A stretch of 64,000 nt of DNA from Plasmopara viticola (GCA_001695595.3 MBPM02000022.1:806001-870000), one strand, 5' to 3'; shown: positions 26,351-39,942, numbered from the stretch's first letter. The notes: a model not told the origin generated them from the sequence alone. Numbers and translations are program-made.

Positions 26351-27852
26351 TGGGACGACAAATACGTCCTTTCTATCTCCTTGGACGTGCACAGAAGCAT
26401 TAGAGGCACAAAAAAGAGTATACTCACCTTCTTTAAGCGCGGAGACGCTGTACGACCATAGCTACGTTCTTTCGATCTATCTAGACGTTCTCAGACGCAA
26501 TAGGGTCACAAGAAAGCGCATAATCAATTTATTTAAGCGTTAAGACGCTGTACGTCAGCAGATACGACCTTTCTATCCTCGAGGACGTGCACTGACGCAA
26601 TAGGGCCACAACAAAGCCTGAAACCACTTTTCTAAAGTGCTCAGAAATGTGGGACGACCGATACGTCCTTTCTATCTCTTAAGACATGTACAGATGCATT
26701 AGAGACACACCAAGGAGTATACTCACCTTCTTTAAGCGCTGAGACGCTGTACGATCAAAGCTACGTTCTTTTGATCTACCTAGACTTTCACAGAATCAAT
26801 AGGGTCACAAGAAATCGCATATTCAATTCATTTAAGCGTTAAGACGCTGTACGGCAGCTGATACGTCCTTTCTATCCTCTTGGACGTGCAAAGACGCATT
26901 AGGGCCAAAACTCAGCATCAAACCACTTTTCTAAAGTGCTCAGATGATGTGGGACGACAAATACGTCCTTCCTAACTCTTAAGACGAGTAAAGATTCATT
27001 AGAGACACAACAAAGAGTATATTCACCTTCTTTAAGCGTGGAGACGCTGAGCGACCATAGCTACGTTCTTTTGATCTATCTAGACGTTCATACACGCAAT
27101 AGCGACAAAACTAAGCGCATATTCAATTCATTTAAGAGCTAAGACGCTGTACGTCAGCCGATACGTTTTTTCTCTCCTCTTAGACGTGCACATATGCAAT
27201 AGAGCCTCAAAGCATGAAGCATGAAACAGCTTTTAAGAGTGCATCAGATGATGTGGGACGACAAATACGTCCTTTCTATCTCTTTAGATACGTACAGATG
27301 CATAAGAGACACACCAAAGCGTATACTCACCCTCTTTAAGCGCTGAGACGCTGTACGACCAAAGCTACGTTCTTTCGATCTACCTCGACTTTCACAGACG
27401 CAATAGGGTCGTAAGAAAATGCATATTCTATTCATTTTAGAGCTAAGACGCTGTACGTCAGCATATACGTCCTTTCTATCCTCTTAGACGTGCACAAACG
27501 CAATGGGGCCACAACTAAGCATAAAACAGCTTTTACATAGTGCTCAGATAATATGGGACGACAAATACGTCCTTTCTATCTCTTGAGACATGTACAGATG
27601 CATTAGAGACACACCAAAGCGTATACTAACCCTCTTTAAGTGCTGAGACGATGTACGATCATAGCTACGTTTTTTCGATGTATCTAGACTTTCACAGACG
27701 CAATAGGGTCACAAGAAAGCGCATATCTAATTTATTTAAGAATATGACGCTGTACGTCAGCAGAAATGTCCTTTCTATCCTCTTAGACGTGCACAGACGC
27801 AATAGGGCCACAACGAAGCATGAAACAGCTTTTCTATAGTGCCTTGATGATG
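26351..27852. repeat. 1.5-kb higher-order repeat, copy 2
   Basis: Same five-trimer order as copy 1. It differs at CAGAAATGTGGG (one A lost) near 26643 and by a local scramble near 27208-27246, where AGCATGAAGCATG is duplicated and TTTAAGAGTGCATCAG replaces the usual end of C. Confidence 0.9.
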
Positions 27853-29130
27853 TGGGACGACAAATACGTCCTTTCTATCTCCTTGGACGTGCACAGAAGC
27901 ATTAGAGGCACAAAAAAGAGTATACTCACCTTCTTTAAGCGCGGAGACGCTGTACGACCATAGCTACGTTCTTTCGATCTATCTAGACGTTCTCAGACGC
28001 AATAGGGTCACAAGAAAGCGCATAATCAATTTATTTAAGCGTTAAGACGCTGTACGTCAGCAGATACGACCTTTCTATCCTCGAGGACGTGCACTGACGC
28101 AATAGGGCCACAACAAAGCCTGAAACCACTTTTCTAAAGTGCTCAGAAAATGTGGGACGACCTATACGTCCTTTCTATCTCTTAAGACATGTACAGATGC
28201 ATTAGAGACACACCAAGGAGTATACTCACCTTCTTTAAGCGCTGAGACGCTGTACGATCAAAGCTACGTTCTTTTGATCTACCTAGACTTTCACAGAATC
28301 AATAGGGTCACAAGAAATCGCATATTCAATTCATTTAAGCGTTAAGACGCTGTACGGCAGCTGATACGTCCTTTCTATCCTCTTGGACGTGCAAAGACGC
28401 ATTAGGGCCAAAACTCAGCATCAAACCACTTTTCTAAAGTGCTCAGATGATGTGGGACGACAAATACGTCCTTCCTAACTCTTAAGACGAGTAAAGATTC
28501 ATTAGAGACACAACAAAGAGTATATTCACCTTCTTTAAGCGTGGAGACGCTGAGCGACCATAGCTACGTTCTTTTGATCTATCTAGACGTTCATACACGC
28601 AATAGCGACAAAACTAAGCGCATATTCAATTCATTTAAGAGCTAAGACGCTGTACGTCAGCCGATACGTTTTTCTCTCCTCTTAGACGTGCACATATGCA
28701 ATAGAGCCTCAACGAAGCATGAAACAGCTTTTCTTAAGTGCTCAGATGATGTGGGACGACAAATACGTCCTTTCTATCTCTTTAGATACGTACAGATGCA
28801 TAAGAGACACACCAAAGCGTATACTCACCCTCTTTAAGCGCTGAGACGCTGTACGACCAAAGCTACGTTCTTTCGATCTACCTCGACTTTCACAGACGCA
28901 ATAGGGTCGTAAGAAAATGCATATTCTATTCATTTTAGAGCTAAGACGCTGTACGTCAGCATATACGTCCTTTCTATCCTCTTAGACGTGCACAAACGCA
29001 ATGGGGCCACAACTAAGCATAAAACAGCTTTTACATAGTGCTCAGATAATATGGGACGACAAATACGTCCTTTCTATCTCTTGAGACATGTACAGATGCA
29101 TTAGAGACACACCAAAGCGTATACTAACCC
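27853..29130. repeat. 1.5-kb higher-order repeat, copy 3 (partial)
   Basis: Follows copy 1 closely, including CAGAAAATGTGGGACGACC, up to about 29130, where CTCTTTAAGTGC is replaced by CTCTTTCAGCGC and the order changes. About 4.3 trimers are present. Confidence 0.88.
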
Positions 29131-29529
29131 TCTTTCAGCGCTGAGACGATGTACGATCATAGCTACGTTCTTTCGATCTCTCTAGACGTTCACACACGCA
29201 ATAGCGTCAAAACTAAGCGCATATCCAATTAATTTGAGCGCCAAGACGCTGTACGTCAGCAGATACGTCCTTTCTATCCTCTTAGACGTGCACAGACGCG
29301 ATTGGGCCACAACGAAGCATGAAACAGCTTTTCTATAGTGCCTTGATGATGTGAGACGACAAATACGTCCTTCTATCTCTTTAGACGTGCACAGATACAT
29401 TAGAGACACACCAAAGTGTATACTTACCCTCTTATGGCGCAGAGACGATGTACGGCCATAGCTACGTTCTTTCGATCTATCTAGACTTTCACACACGCAA
29501 TAGGGTCACAAGAAAGCGCATATTCAATT

Positions 29530-30235
29530 CATTTAAGCGCTTAGACGCTGTACGTCAGCAGATACGTGCTTTCTATCCTCTTAGACGTGCACAGACGCAA
29601 TAGGGCCACAACGAAGCAGGAAACAGCTTTTATAAAGAGCCCAGAGGATGTGGGACGACATATACGTCCTTTCTATCTCTTAAGACATGTACAGATGCAT
29701 TAGAGACATACCAAAGAGTATACTCACCCTCTTTAAGCGCTGAGACGATGTACGACCATAGCTACGTTCTTTCGATCTATCTAGACGTTCACAGACGCAA
29801 TAGGGTCACAAGAAAGCGCATATTGAACTCATTTAAGCGATTAGATACTGTACGTCAGCAGATACGTCCTTTTTATCCTCTTAGACGTGCACAGACGCAA
29901 TAAGGCCAAGACGAAGCATGAAACCACTTTTCTAAAGTGCCCAAATGATGTGGGACGATTCTACCTCTTTAGACGTGCACAGATGCATTAGAGACACACC
30001 AAAGTGTATACTTTCCGTCTTTAAGCGCTGAGACAATGTACGACTATGGCTTCGTTCTTTCGATATATCTAGACGTTCACACACGCAATAGCGTCAAAAC
30101 TAAGCGCATATTCAATTAATTTAAGCGCTAAGACGCTGTACGTCAGCAGATACGTCCTTTCTATCCTCTTAGACGTGCACAGACGCATTAGGGCCACAAC
30201 GAAGCATGAAACAGCTTTTCTAAATTGCCTTGATG
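29530..30235. repeat. 0.7-kb segment right of the 1.5-kb repeats
   Basis: Counterpart of 24140-24840 at an offset near 5.39 kb, with the same shortened A (GGGACGATTCTACC near 29952). With its partner it brackets the 1.5-kb repeat block in direct orientation. Confidence 0.75.
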
Positions 30236-30438
30236 ATGTAGGACGACAAATACGTCCTTTCTATCTCCTTGGACGTGCACAGATGCATTTGAGGCACAAA
30301 AAAGAGTATATTCACCTTCTTCAAGCGCGGAGACGCTGTACGACCATAGCTACGTTCTTTCGATCTATCTAGACGTTCACAGACGCAATAGGGCCACAAC
30401 AAAGCCTGAAACCACTTTTCTAAAGTGCTCAGATAATG

Positions 30439-30518
30439 TGGGACGACTGATACGTCCTTTCTATCTCTTAAGACATGTACAGATGCATTAGAGACACACC
30501 AAGGAGTATACTCACCTT
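30439..30518 (+). repeat. A subunit fused to B by a deletion
   Basis: A runs normally to CTCACCTTC and then continues as AAAGCTACGTTC, inside B. The end of A and the start of B, about 29 bp, are missing, so the phase shifts here. Confidence 0.85.
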
Positions 30519-31912
30519 CAAAGCTACGTTCTTTTGATCTACCTAGACTTTCACAGAATCAATAGGGTCACAAGAAAGCGCATATTCAATTCATTTTAGC
30601 GTTAAGACGCTGTACGGCAGCTGATACGTCCTTTCTATCCTCTTAGACGTGCAAAGACGCAATAGGGCCACAACTCAGCATCAAATTACTTTTCTAAAGT
30701 GCTCAGATGATGTGGGACGACAAATACGTCCTTCCTAACTTTTAAGACGAGTAAAGATTCATTAGAGACACAACAAAGAGTATATACTTCTTCTTTAAGC
30801 GTCGAGACGCCGTACGACCATAGCTACGTTCTTTTGATCCATCTAGACGTTCATACACGCAATAGCGACAAAACTAAGCGCATATTCAATTCATTTAAGA
30901 GCTAAGACGCTGTACGTCAGCCGATACGTTTTTTCTCTCCTCTTAGACGTGCACATATGCAATAGGGTCTTAACGAAGCATGAAACAGCCTTTCTTAAGT
31001 GCTCAGATGATGTGGGACGACAAATACGTCCTTTCTATCTCTTTAGATACGTACAGATGCATTAGAGACACACCAAAGCGTATACTCACCCTCTTTAAGC
31101 GCTGAGACGCTGAACGACCAAAGCTACGTTCTTTCGATCTACCTAGATTTTCACAGAATCAGTAGGGTCATAAGAAAGCGCATATTCACTTCATTAAGGC
31201 GCTAAAACGCTGTACGTCAGCAGATACGTCCTTTCTATCCTCTTAGACGTGCAAAGACGCAATAGGGCCACAACTCAGCATTGAACCACTTTTCTAAAGT
31301 GCTCAGATAATGTGGGACGACCGACACGTCCTTTCTATCTGTTAACACATGTACAGATGCATTCGAGACACACCAAGGAGTATACTCACCTTCTTTGAGC
31401 GCTGAGACGATGTACGACCATAGCTACGTTCTTTCGATCTACCTAGACTTTATCAGAATCATTAGGGTCACAAGAAATCGCATATTCAATTCATTTAAGC
31501 GTTAAGACGCTGTACATCAGCAGCTACGTTCTTTCTATCCTCTTAGACGTGCAAAGACGCAATAGGGCCACAACTCAGCATCAAACCACTTTTCTCAAGT
31601 GCTCAGATAATGTGGGACGATCGATACGTCCTTTCTATCTCTTAAAACATGTACAGATGCATTAGAGACACACCAAAGAGTATACTCCCCTTCTTTAAGC
31701 GCTGAAACGCTGGACGACCAAAGCTACGTTCTTTCGATCTACCTTGACTTTCACAGACGCAATAGGGTCACAAGAAAGCGCATATTCAAATTATTTAAGC
31801 GTTAAGACGCTGAACGTCAGCAGATACGTCCTTTCTATCCGCTTAGACGTGCAAAGACTCAATAGGGCCACAACTCAGCATCAAACCACTTTTCTAAAGT
31901 GCTCAGATGATG

Positions 31913-33692
31913 TGGGACGACCGATACGTCCTTTCCATCTCTAAAGACATGTACAGATGCATTAGAGACACACCTAAGTGTATACTTACCCTCTTCAAGT
32001 GCTGAGACGATGTACGACCATAGCTACGTTCTTTCGATCTATCTAGACTTTAACAGACGCAAATAAATAGGGTCACATGCGTTAAGACGCTGTACGTCAG
32101 CAGATACGTCCTTTCTATCCTCTTAGACGTGCACAGACGCAATGGGGCCACAACAAAGCATGAAACCACTTTTCTAAAGTGCTCAGATGATGTGGAACGA
32201 CCGATACATCCTTTCTATCTCTTTAGACATGTACAGATGCATTAGAGACACACCTAAGTGTATACTTACCCTCTTCGAGTGCTGAGACGATGTACGACCA
32301 TAGCTACGATCTTTCGATCTATCTAGACTTTCACAGACGCAATAGGGTCACAAGAAAGCGAATATTCAATTCATTTAAGCGTTAAGACGCTGTACGTCAG
32401 CAGATACGTTCTTCATATCCTCTTAGACGTGCACAGACGCAATAGGGCCACAACAAAGCATGAAACCACTTTTCTAAAGTGCTCAGATAATGTGGGACGA
32501 CCGATACGTCCTTCCCATCTCTTAAGACATGTACAGATGCATTAGAGACACACCAAGGAGTATACTCACCTTCTTAAAACGCTGAGACGCTGTACGACCA
32601 AAGCTACGTTCTTTCGATCTACATAGACTTTCACAGAATCAATAGGGTCACAAGTAGGCGCATATTCAATTCATTTAAGCATTAAGACGCTGTACGTCAG
32701 CAGATACGTCCTTTCTATCCTCTTAGACGTGCAAAGACGCAATAGGGCCACAACTCAGCATCAAACTACTTTTTTAGAGTGCTCAATTGATGTGTGACGA
32801 CCGATACGTCCTTTCTATCTCTTAAGACATGTACAGATGCATTAGCGACACACCGAAGTGTATACTTACCCTCTTCAAGTCCTGAGACGATGTACGACCA
32901 TAGCTACGATCTTTCGATCTATCTAGACTTTCACAGACGCAATAGGGTCACAAGAAAGCGAATATTCAATTCATTTAAGCGTTAAGACGCTGTACGTCAG
33001 CAGATACGTTCTTTCTATCTTCGTAGACGTGCAAAGACGCAATAGGGTCACAACTCAGCATCAAACCACTTTTCTAAAGTGCTCAGATAATGTGGGACGA
33101 CCGATACCTCCTTTTTATCTGTTAAGACATGTACAGATGCATTAGAGACACACCAAAGTGTATACTTACCCTCTTCAAGTCCTGAGACGATGTACGACCA
33201 TAGCTACGATCTTTCGATCTATCTAGACTTTTACAGACGCAATAGGGTCACAAGAAAGCGAATATTCACTTCATTTAAGCGTTAAGACGCTGTACGTCAG
33301 CAGATACGTTCTTTCTATCCTCTTAGACGTGCAAAGACGCAATAGGGTCACAACTCAGCATCAAACCACTTTTCTAAAGTGCTCAGATAATGTGGGACGA
33401 CCGATACCTCCTTTTTATCTGTTAAGACATGTACAGATGCATTAGAGACACACCAAAGTGTATACTTACCCTCTTCAATTGCTGAGACGATGTACGACCA
33501 TAGCTACGATCTTTCGATCTATCTAGACTTTCACAGATTCAATAGGGTCACAAGAAAGCGCAAATTCAATTCACTTAAGCGTTGATACGCTGTACGTCAG
33601 CAGATACGTCCTTTCTATCCTCTTAGACGTGCAAAGACGCAATAGGGCCACAACTCAGCATCAAACCACTTTTCTAAAGTGCTCAGATAATG
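31913..33692. repeat. Six-trimer higher-order repeat, copy 1 (1,780 bp)
   Basis: The variant order repeats from 33693: an A with CCATCTCTAAAG, a B with AAATAAATAGGG, an A with CGATACATCC, an A with GGAGTATACTC, and an A with GTGTGACGACC and GCATTAGCGAC. A net loss of 20 bp lies in one B. Confidence 0.82.
32013..32092 (+). repeat. B subunit with insertion and deletion (80 bp)
   Basis: GCAAATAAATAGGG has five extra bases compared with GCAATAGGG, and after GGTCACATG about 25 bp of B are lost before CGTTAAGACGCTG. The related B at 33793-33897 has the insertion without the deletion, so the insertion is the older change. Confidence 0.85.
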
Positions 33693-35197
33693 TGGGACGA
33701 CCGATACCTCCTTTCCATCTCTAAAGACATGTACAGATGCATTAGAGACACACCTAAGTGTATACTTACCCTCTTCAAGTGCTGAGACGATGTACGACCA
33801 TAGCTACGTTCTTTCGATCCATCTAGACTTTAACAGACGCAAATAAATAGGGTCACATGAAAGTGCATATTCAATTCATTTAAACGTTAAGACACTGTAC
33901 GTCAGCAGATACGTCCTTTCTATCCTCTTAGACGTGCACAGACGCAATAGGGCCACAACAAAGCATGAAGCCACTTTTCTAAAGTGCTCAGATGATGTGG
34001 GACGACCGATACATCCTTTCTATCTCTTTAGACATGTACAGATGCATTAGAGACACACCTAAGTGTATACTTACCCTCTTTAAGTGCTGAGACGATGTAC
34101 GATCATAGCTACGTTTTTTCGATGTATCTAGACTTTCACAGACGCAATAGGGTCACAAGAAAGCGAATATTCAATTCATTTAAGCGTTAAGACGCTGTAC
34201 GTCAGCAGATACGTTCTTTATATCCTCTTAGACGTGCACAGACGCAATAGGGCCACAACAAAGCATGAAACCACTTTTCTAAAGTGCTCAGATAATGTGG
34301 GACGACCGATACGTCCTTCCTATCTCTTAAGACATGTACAGATGCATTAGAGACACACCAAGGAGTATACTCACCTTCTTAAAGCGCTGAGACGCTGTAC
34401 GACCAAAGCTACGTTCTTTCGATCTACATAGACTTTCACAGAATCAATAGGGTCACAAGAAAGCGCATATTCAATTCATTTAAGCATTAAGACGCTGTAC
34501 GTCAGCAGATACGTCCTTTCTATCCTCTTAGACGTGCAAAGACGCAATAGGGCCACAACTCAGCATCAAACTACTTTTTTAGAGTGCTCAATTGATGTGT
34601 GACGACCGATACGTCCTTTCTATCTCTTAAGACATGTACAGATGCATTAGCGACACACCAAAGTGTATACTTACCCTCTTCAAGTCCTGAGACGATGTAC
34701 GACCATAGCTACGATCTTTCGATCTATCTAGACTTTCACAGACGCAATAGGGTCACAAGAAAGCGAATATTCAATTCATTTAAGCGTTAAGACGCTGTAC
34801 GTCAGCAGATACGTCCTTTCTATCTTCTTAGACGTGCAAAGACGCAATAGGGTCACAACTCAGCATCAAACCACTTTTCTAAAGTGCTCAGATAATGTGG
34901 GACGACCGATACCTCCTTTTTATCTGTTAAGACATGTACAGATGCATTAGAGACACACCAAAGTGTATACTTACCCTCTTCAATTGCTGAGACGATGTAC
35001 GACCATAGCTACGATCTTTCGATCTATCTAGACTTTCACAGATTCAATAGGGTCACAAGAAAGCGCAAATTCAATTCACTTAAGCGTTGATACGCTGTAC
35101 GTCAGCAGATACGTCCTTTCTATCCTCTTAGACGTGCAAAGACGCAATAGGGTCACAACTCAGCATCAAACCACTTTTCTAAAGTGCTCAGATAATG
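33693..35197. repeat. Higher-order repeat, copy 2 (five trimers)
   Basis: Repeats the order of 31913-33692 but lacks one of the two CGATACCTCC trimers, giving five trimers (1,505 bp). This fits loss of one whole trimer by unequal exchange. Confidence 0.78.
33793..33897 (+). repeat. B subunit with 5-bp insertion (105 bp)
   Basis: GCAAATAAATAGGG replaces GCAATAGGG; the rest of B is complete. It shares this rare insertion with 32013-32092, 1.78 kb upstream. Confidence 0.85.
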
Positions 35198-35483
35198 TGG
35201 GACGACCGATACCTCCTTTTTATCTGTTAAGACATGTACAGATGCATTAGAGACACACCAAAGTGTATACTTACCTCTTCAATTGCTGAGACGATGTACG
35301 ACCATAGCTACGACCTTTCGATCTATCTAGACTTTCACAGACGCAATAGGTATCAAGAAAGCGCAAATTCAATTCACTTAAGCGTTGATACGGTACGTCA
35401 GCGGATACGTCCTTTCTATCCTCTTAGACGCAATATGGCCACAACTCAGCATCAAACCACTTTTCTAAAGTGCTCAGATAATG

Positions 35484-37573
35484 TGGGACGACCGATACGT
35501 CCTTCCTATCTCTTAAGACATGTACAGATGCATTAGAGACACACCAAGGAGTATACTCACCTTCTTTTAGCGCTGAGACGCTGTACGACCAAAGCTACGT
35601 TCTTTTGATCTACCTAGACTTTCACAGAATCAATAGGGTCACAAGAAAGCGCATATTCAATGCATTTAAGCGTTAAGACGCTGCACGTCAGCAGATACGT
35701 CCTTTCTATCCTCTTAGACGTGCAAAGACGCAATAGGGCCACAACTCAGCATCAAGCAGCTTTTCTAAAGTGCTCAATTGATGTGTGACGACCGATACGT
35801 CCTTTCTGTCTCTTAAGACATGTACAGATGCATTAGCGACACACCAAAGTGTATACTTACCCTCTTCAAGTGCTGAGACGATGTACGATCATAGCTACGA
35901 TCTTTCGATCAATCTAGACTTTCACAGACGCAATAGGGTCACAAGAAAGCGAATATTCAATTCATTTAAGCGTTAAGACGCTGTACGTCAGCAGATACGT
36001 TCTTTATATCCTCTTAGACGTGCACAGACGCAATAGGGCCACAACAAAGCATGAAACCACTTTTCTAAAGTGCTCAGATAATGTGGGACGACCGATACGT
36101 CTTTCCTATCTCTTAAGACATGTACAGATGCATTAGAGACACACCAAGGAGTATACTCACCTTCTTAAAGCGCTGAGACGCTGTACGACCAAAGCTACGT
36201 TCTTTCGATCTACATAGACTTTCATAGAATCAATAGGGTCACAATAAAGCGCATATTAAATTCATTTAAGCATTAAGACGCTGTACGTCAGCAGATACGT
36301 CCTTTCTATCCTCTTAGACGTGTAAAGACGCAATAGGGCCACAACTCAGCATCAAACTACTTTTTAAGTGCTCAATTGATGTGTGACGACCGATACGTCC
36401 TTTCTATCTCTTAAGACATGTACAGATGCATTAGCGACACACCAAAGTGTATACTTACCCTCTTCAAGTCCTGAGACGATGTACGACATAGCTACGATCT
36501 TTCGATCTATCTAGACTTTCAAAGACGCAATAGGGTCACAAGAAAGCGAATATTCAATTCATTTAAGCGTTAAGACGCTGTACGTCAGCAGATACGTCTT
36601 TCTATCCTCTTAACGTGCAAAGACGCAATAGGGTCACAACTCAGCATCAAACCACTTTTCTAAAGTGCTCAGATAATGTGGGACGACCGATACCTCCTTT
36701 TATCTGTTAAGACATGTACAATGCATTAGAGACACACCAAAGTGTGTACTTACCCTCTTCAATTGCTGAGACGATGTACGACCATAGCTACGATCTTTCG
36801 ATCTATCTAGACTTTCACAGATTCAATAGGGTCACAAGAAAGCGCAAATTCAATTCATTAAGCGTTGATACGCTGTACGTCAGCAGATACGTCCTTTCTA
36901 TCCTCTTAGACGTGCAAAGACGCAATAGGGCCACAACTCAGCATCAAACCACTTTTCTAAAGTGCTCAGATAATGTGGGACGACTGATACGTCCTTTCTA
37001 TCTGTTAAGACATGTACAGATGCATTAGAGACACACCAAGGAGTATACTCACCTTCTTTAAGCGCTGAGACGCTGTACGACCAAAGCTACGTTCTTTTGA
37101 TCTACCTAGACTTTCACAGAATCAATAGGGTCACAAGAAAGCGCATATTCAATTCATTTAAGCGTTAAGACGCTGTACGTCAGCAGATACGTCCTTTCTA
37201 TCCTCTTAGACGTGCAAAGACGCAATAGGGTCACAACTCAGCATCAAACCACTTTTCTAAAGTGCTCAGATAATGTGGGACGACCGATACCTCCTTTTAT
37301 CTGTTAAGACATGTACAGATGCATTAGAGACACACCTAAGTGTATACTTACCCTCTTCAATTGCTGAGACGATGTACGACCATAGCTACGATCTTTCGAT
37401 CTATCTAGACTTTCACAGACGCAATAGGTATCAAGAAAGCGCAAATTCAATTCACTTAAGCGTTGATACGCTGTACGTCAGCAGATACGTCCTTTCTATC
37501 CTCTTAGACGTGCAAAGACGCAATAGGGCCACAACTCAGCATCAAACCACTTTTCTAAAGTGCTCAGATAATG
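35484..37573. repeat. Seven-trimer higher-order repeat, copy 1 (2,090 bp)
   Basis: Seven trimers have the same order as 37574-39670. Markers in order are TCAATGCATTTAAG with GCTGCACGTC, CTGTCTCTTAAG with GCATTAGCG, CACAATAAAGCGC, CAAGTCCTGAG, GTGTGTACTTACC, GACTGATACG, and AATAGGTATCAAG. It is 7 bp shorter than copy 2 because of single-base losses, mostly between 36360 and 37300. Confidence 0.87.
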
Positions 37574-39670
37574 TGGGACGACCGATACGTCCTTCCTATC
37601 TCTTAAGGCATGTACAGATGCATTAGAGACACACCAAGGAGTATACTCACCTTCTTTTAGCGCTGAGACGCTGTACGACCAAAGCTACGTTCTTTTGATC
37701 TACCTAGACTTTCACAGAATCAATAGGGTCACAAGAAAGCGCATATTCAATGCATTTAAGCGTTAAGACGCTGCACGTCAGCAGATACGTCCTTTCTATC
37801 CTCTTAGACGTGCAAAGACGCAATAGGGCCACAACTCAGCATCAAGCACTTTTCTAAAGTGCTCAATTGATGTGTGACGACCGATACGTCCTTTCTGTCT
37901 CTTAAGACATGTACAGATGCATTAGCGACACACCAAAGTGTATACTTACCCTCTTCAAGTGCTGAGACGATGTACGACCATAGCTACGATCTTTCGATCA
38001 ATCTAGACTTTCACAGACGCAATAGGTCACAAGAAAGCGAATATTCAATTCATTTAAGCGTTAAGACGCTGTACGTCAGCAGATACGTTCTTTATATCCT
38101 CTTAGACGTGCACAGACGCAATAGGGCCACAACAGAGCATGAAACCACTTTTCTAAAGTGCTCAGATAATGTGGGACGACCGATACGTCTTTCCTATCTC
38201 TTAAGACATGTACAGATGCATTAGAGACACACCAAGGAGTATACTCACCTTCTTAAAGCGCTGAGACGCTGTACGACCAAAGCTACGTTCTTTCGATCTA
38301 CATAGACTTTCATAGAATCAATAGGGTCACAATAAAGCGCATATTAAATTCATTTAAGCATTAAGACGCTGTACGTCAGCAGATACGTCCTTTCTATCCT
38401 CTTAGACGTGTAAAGACGCAATAGGGCCACAACTCAGCATCAAACTACTTTTTTAGAGTGCTCAATTGATGTGTGACGACCGATACGTCCTTTCTATCTC
38501 TTAAGACATGTACAGATGCATTAGCGACACACCAAAGTGTATACTTACCCTCTTCAAGTCCTGAGACGATGTACGAACATAGCTACGATCTTTCGATCTA
38601 TCTAGACTTTCAAAGACGCAATAGGGTCACAAGAAAGCGAATATTCAATTCATTTAAGCGTTAAGACGCTGTACGTCAGCAGATACGTTCTTTCTATCCT
38701 CTTAAACGTGCAAAGACGCAATAGGGTCACAACTCAGCATCAAACCACTTTTCTAAAGTGCTCAGATAATGTGGGACGACCGATACCTCCTTTTTATCTG
38801 TTAAGACATGTACAAATGCATTAGAGACACACCAAAGTGTGTACTTACCCTCTTCAATTGCTGAGACGATGTACGACCATAGCTACGATCTTTCGATCTA
38901 TCTAGACTTTCACAGATTCAATAGGGTCACAAGAAAGCGCAAATTCAATTCACTTAAGCGTTGATACGCTGTACGTCAGCAGATACGTCCTTTCTATCCT
39001 CTTAGACGTGCAAAGACGCAATAGGGCCACAACTCAGCATCAAACCACTTTTCTAAAGTGCTCAGATAATGTGGGACGACTGATACGTCCTTTCTATCTG
39101 TTAAGACATGTACAGATGCATTAGAGACACACCAAGGAGTATACTCACCTTCTTTAAGCGCTGAGACGCTGTACGACCAAAGCTACGTTCTTTTGATCTA
39201 CCTAGACTTTCACAGAATCAATAGGGTCACAAGAAAGCGCATATTCAATTCATTTAAGCGTTAAGACGCTGTACGTCAGCAGATACGTCCTTTCTATCCT
39301 CTTAGACGTGCAAAGACGCAATAGGGTCACAACTCAGCATCAAACCACTTTTCTAAAGTGCTCAGATAATGTGGGACGACCGATACCTCCTTTTTATCTG
39401 TTAAGACATGTACAGATGCATTAGAGACACACCTAAGTGTATACTTACCCTCTTCAATTGCTGAGACGATGTACGACCATAGCTACGATCTTTCGATCTA
39501 TCTAGACTTTCACAGACGCAATAGGTATCAAGAAAGCGCAAATTCAATTCACTTAAGCGTTGATACGCTGTACGTCAGCAGATACGTCCTTTCTATCCTC
39601 TTAGACGTGCAAAGACGCAATAGGGCCACAACTCAGCATCAAACCACTTTTCTAAAGTGCTCAGATAATG
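37574..39670. repeat. Seven-trimer higher-order repeat, copy 2 (2,097 bp)
   Basis: Repeats all seven trimers of copy 1 in order. A partial third unit begins at 39671, where the A with CTTAAGGCATG and TTTTAGCG recurs. Confidence 0.87.
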
Positions 39671-39870
39671 TGGGACGACCGATACGTCCTTCCTATCTCT
39701 TAAGGCATGTACAGATGCATTAGAGACACACCAAGGTGTATACTCACCTTCTTTTAGCGCTGAGACGCTGTACGACCAAAGCTACGTTCTTTTGATCTAC
39801 CTAGACTTTCACAGAATCAATAGGGTCACAAGAAAGCGCATATTCAATTCATTTAAGCGTTAAGACGCTG

Positions 39871-39942
39871 TACGTCAGCAGATACGTCCTTTCTATCCTC
39901 TTAGACGTGCAAAGACGCAATAGGGTCACAACTCAGATAATG
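39871..39942 (+). repeat. C subunit with 28-bp deletion
   Basis: GTCACAACTCAG is followed directly by ATAATG. The missing 28 bp lie between two CTCAG copies that occur in a normal C, as expected for deletion between short direct repeats. The small inverted repeat is lost with it. Confidence 0.9.

Larger units (their letters stand above)
24141..30240. repeat. Array domain D4
   Basis: Mixed subfamilies arranged as a 0.7-kb segment, a 1.5-kb unit in nearly three copies, and a related 0.7-kb segment. Typical markers are GCCTTGATGATG, GAAGCATTAGAGGCAC, GCTGAGCGACC and ATTTAAGAATATGACGC. Only satellite sequence was seen. Confidence 0.8.

Noticed and set aside
27244..30402. Minus-strand open reading frames of 60-104 codons in the D4 region
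   Set aside because: Same cause on the other strand: identical peptides recur at the 1.5-kb repeat spacing and the frame breaks with ordinary satellite indels.
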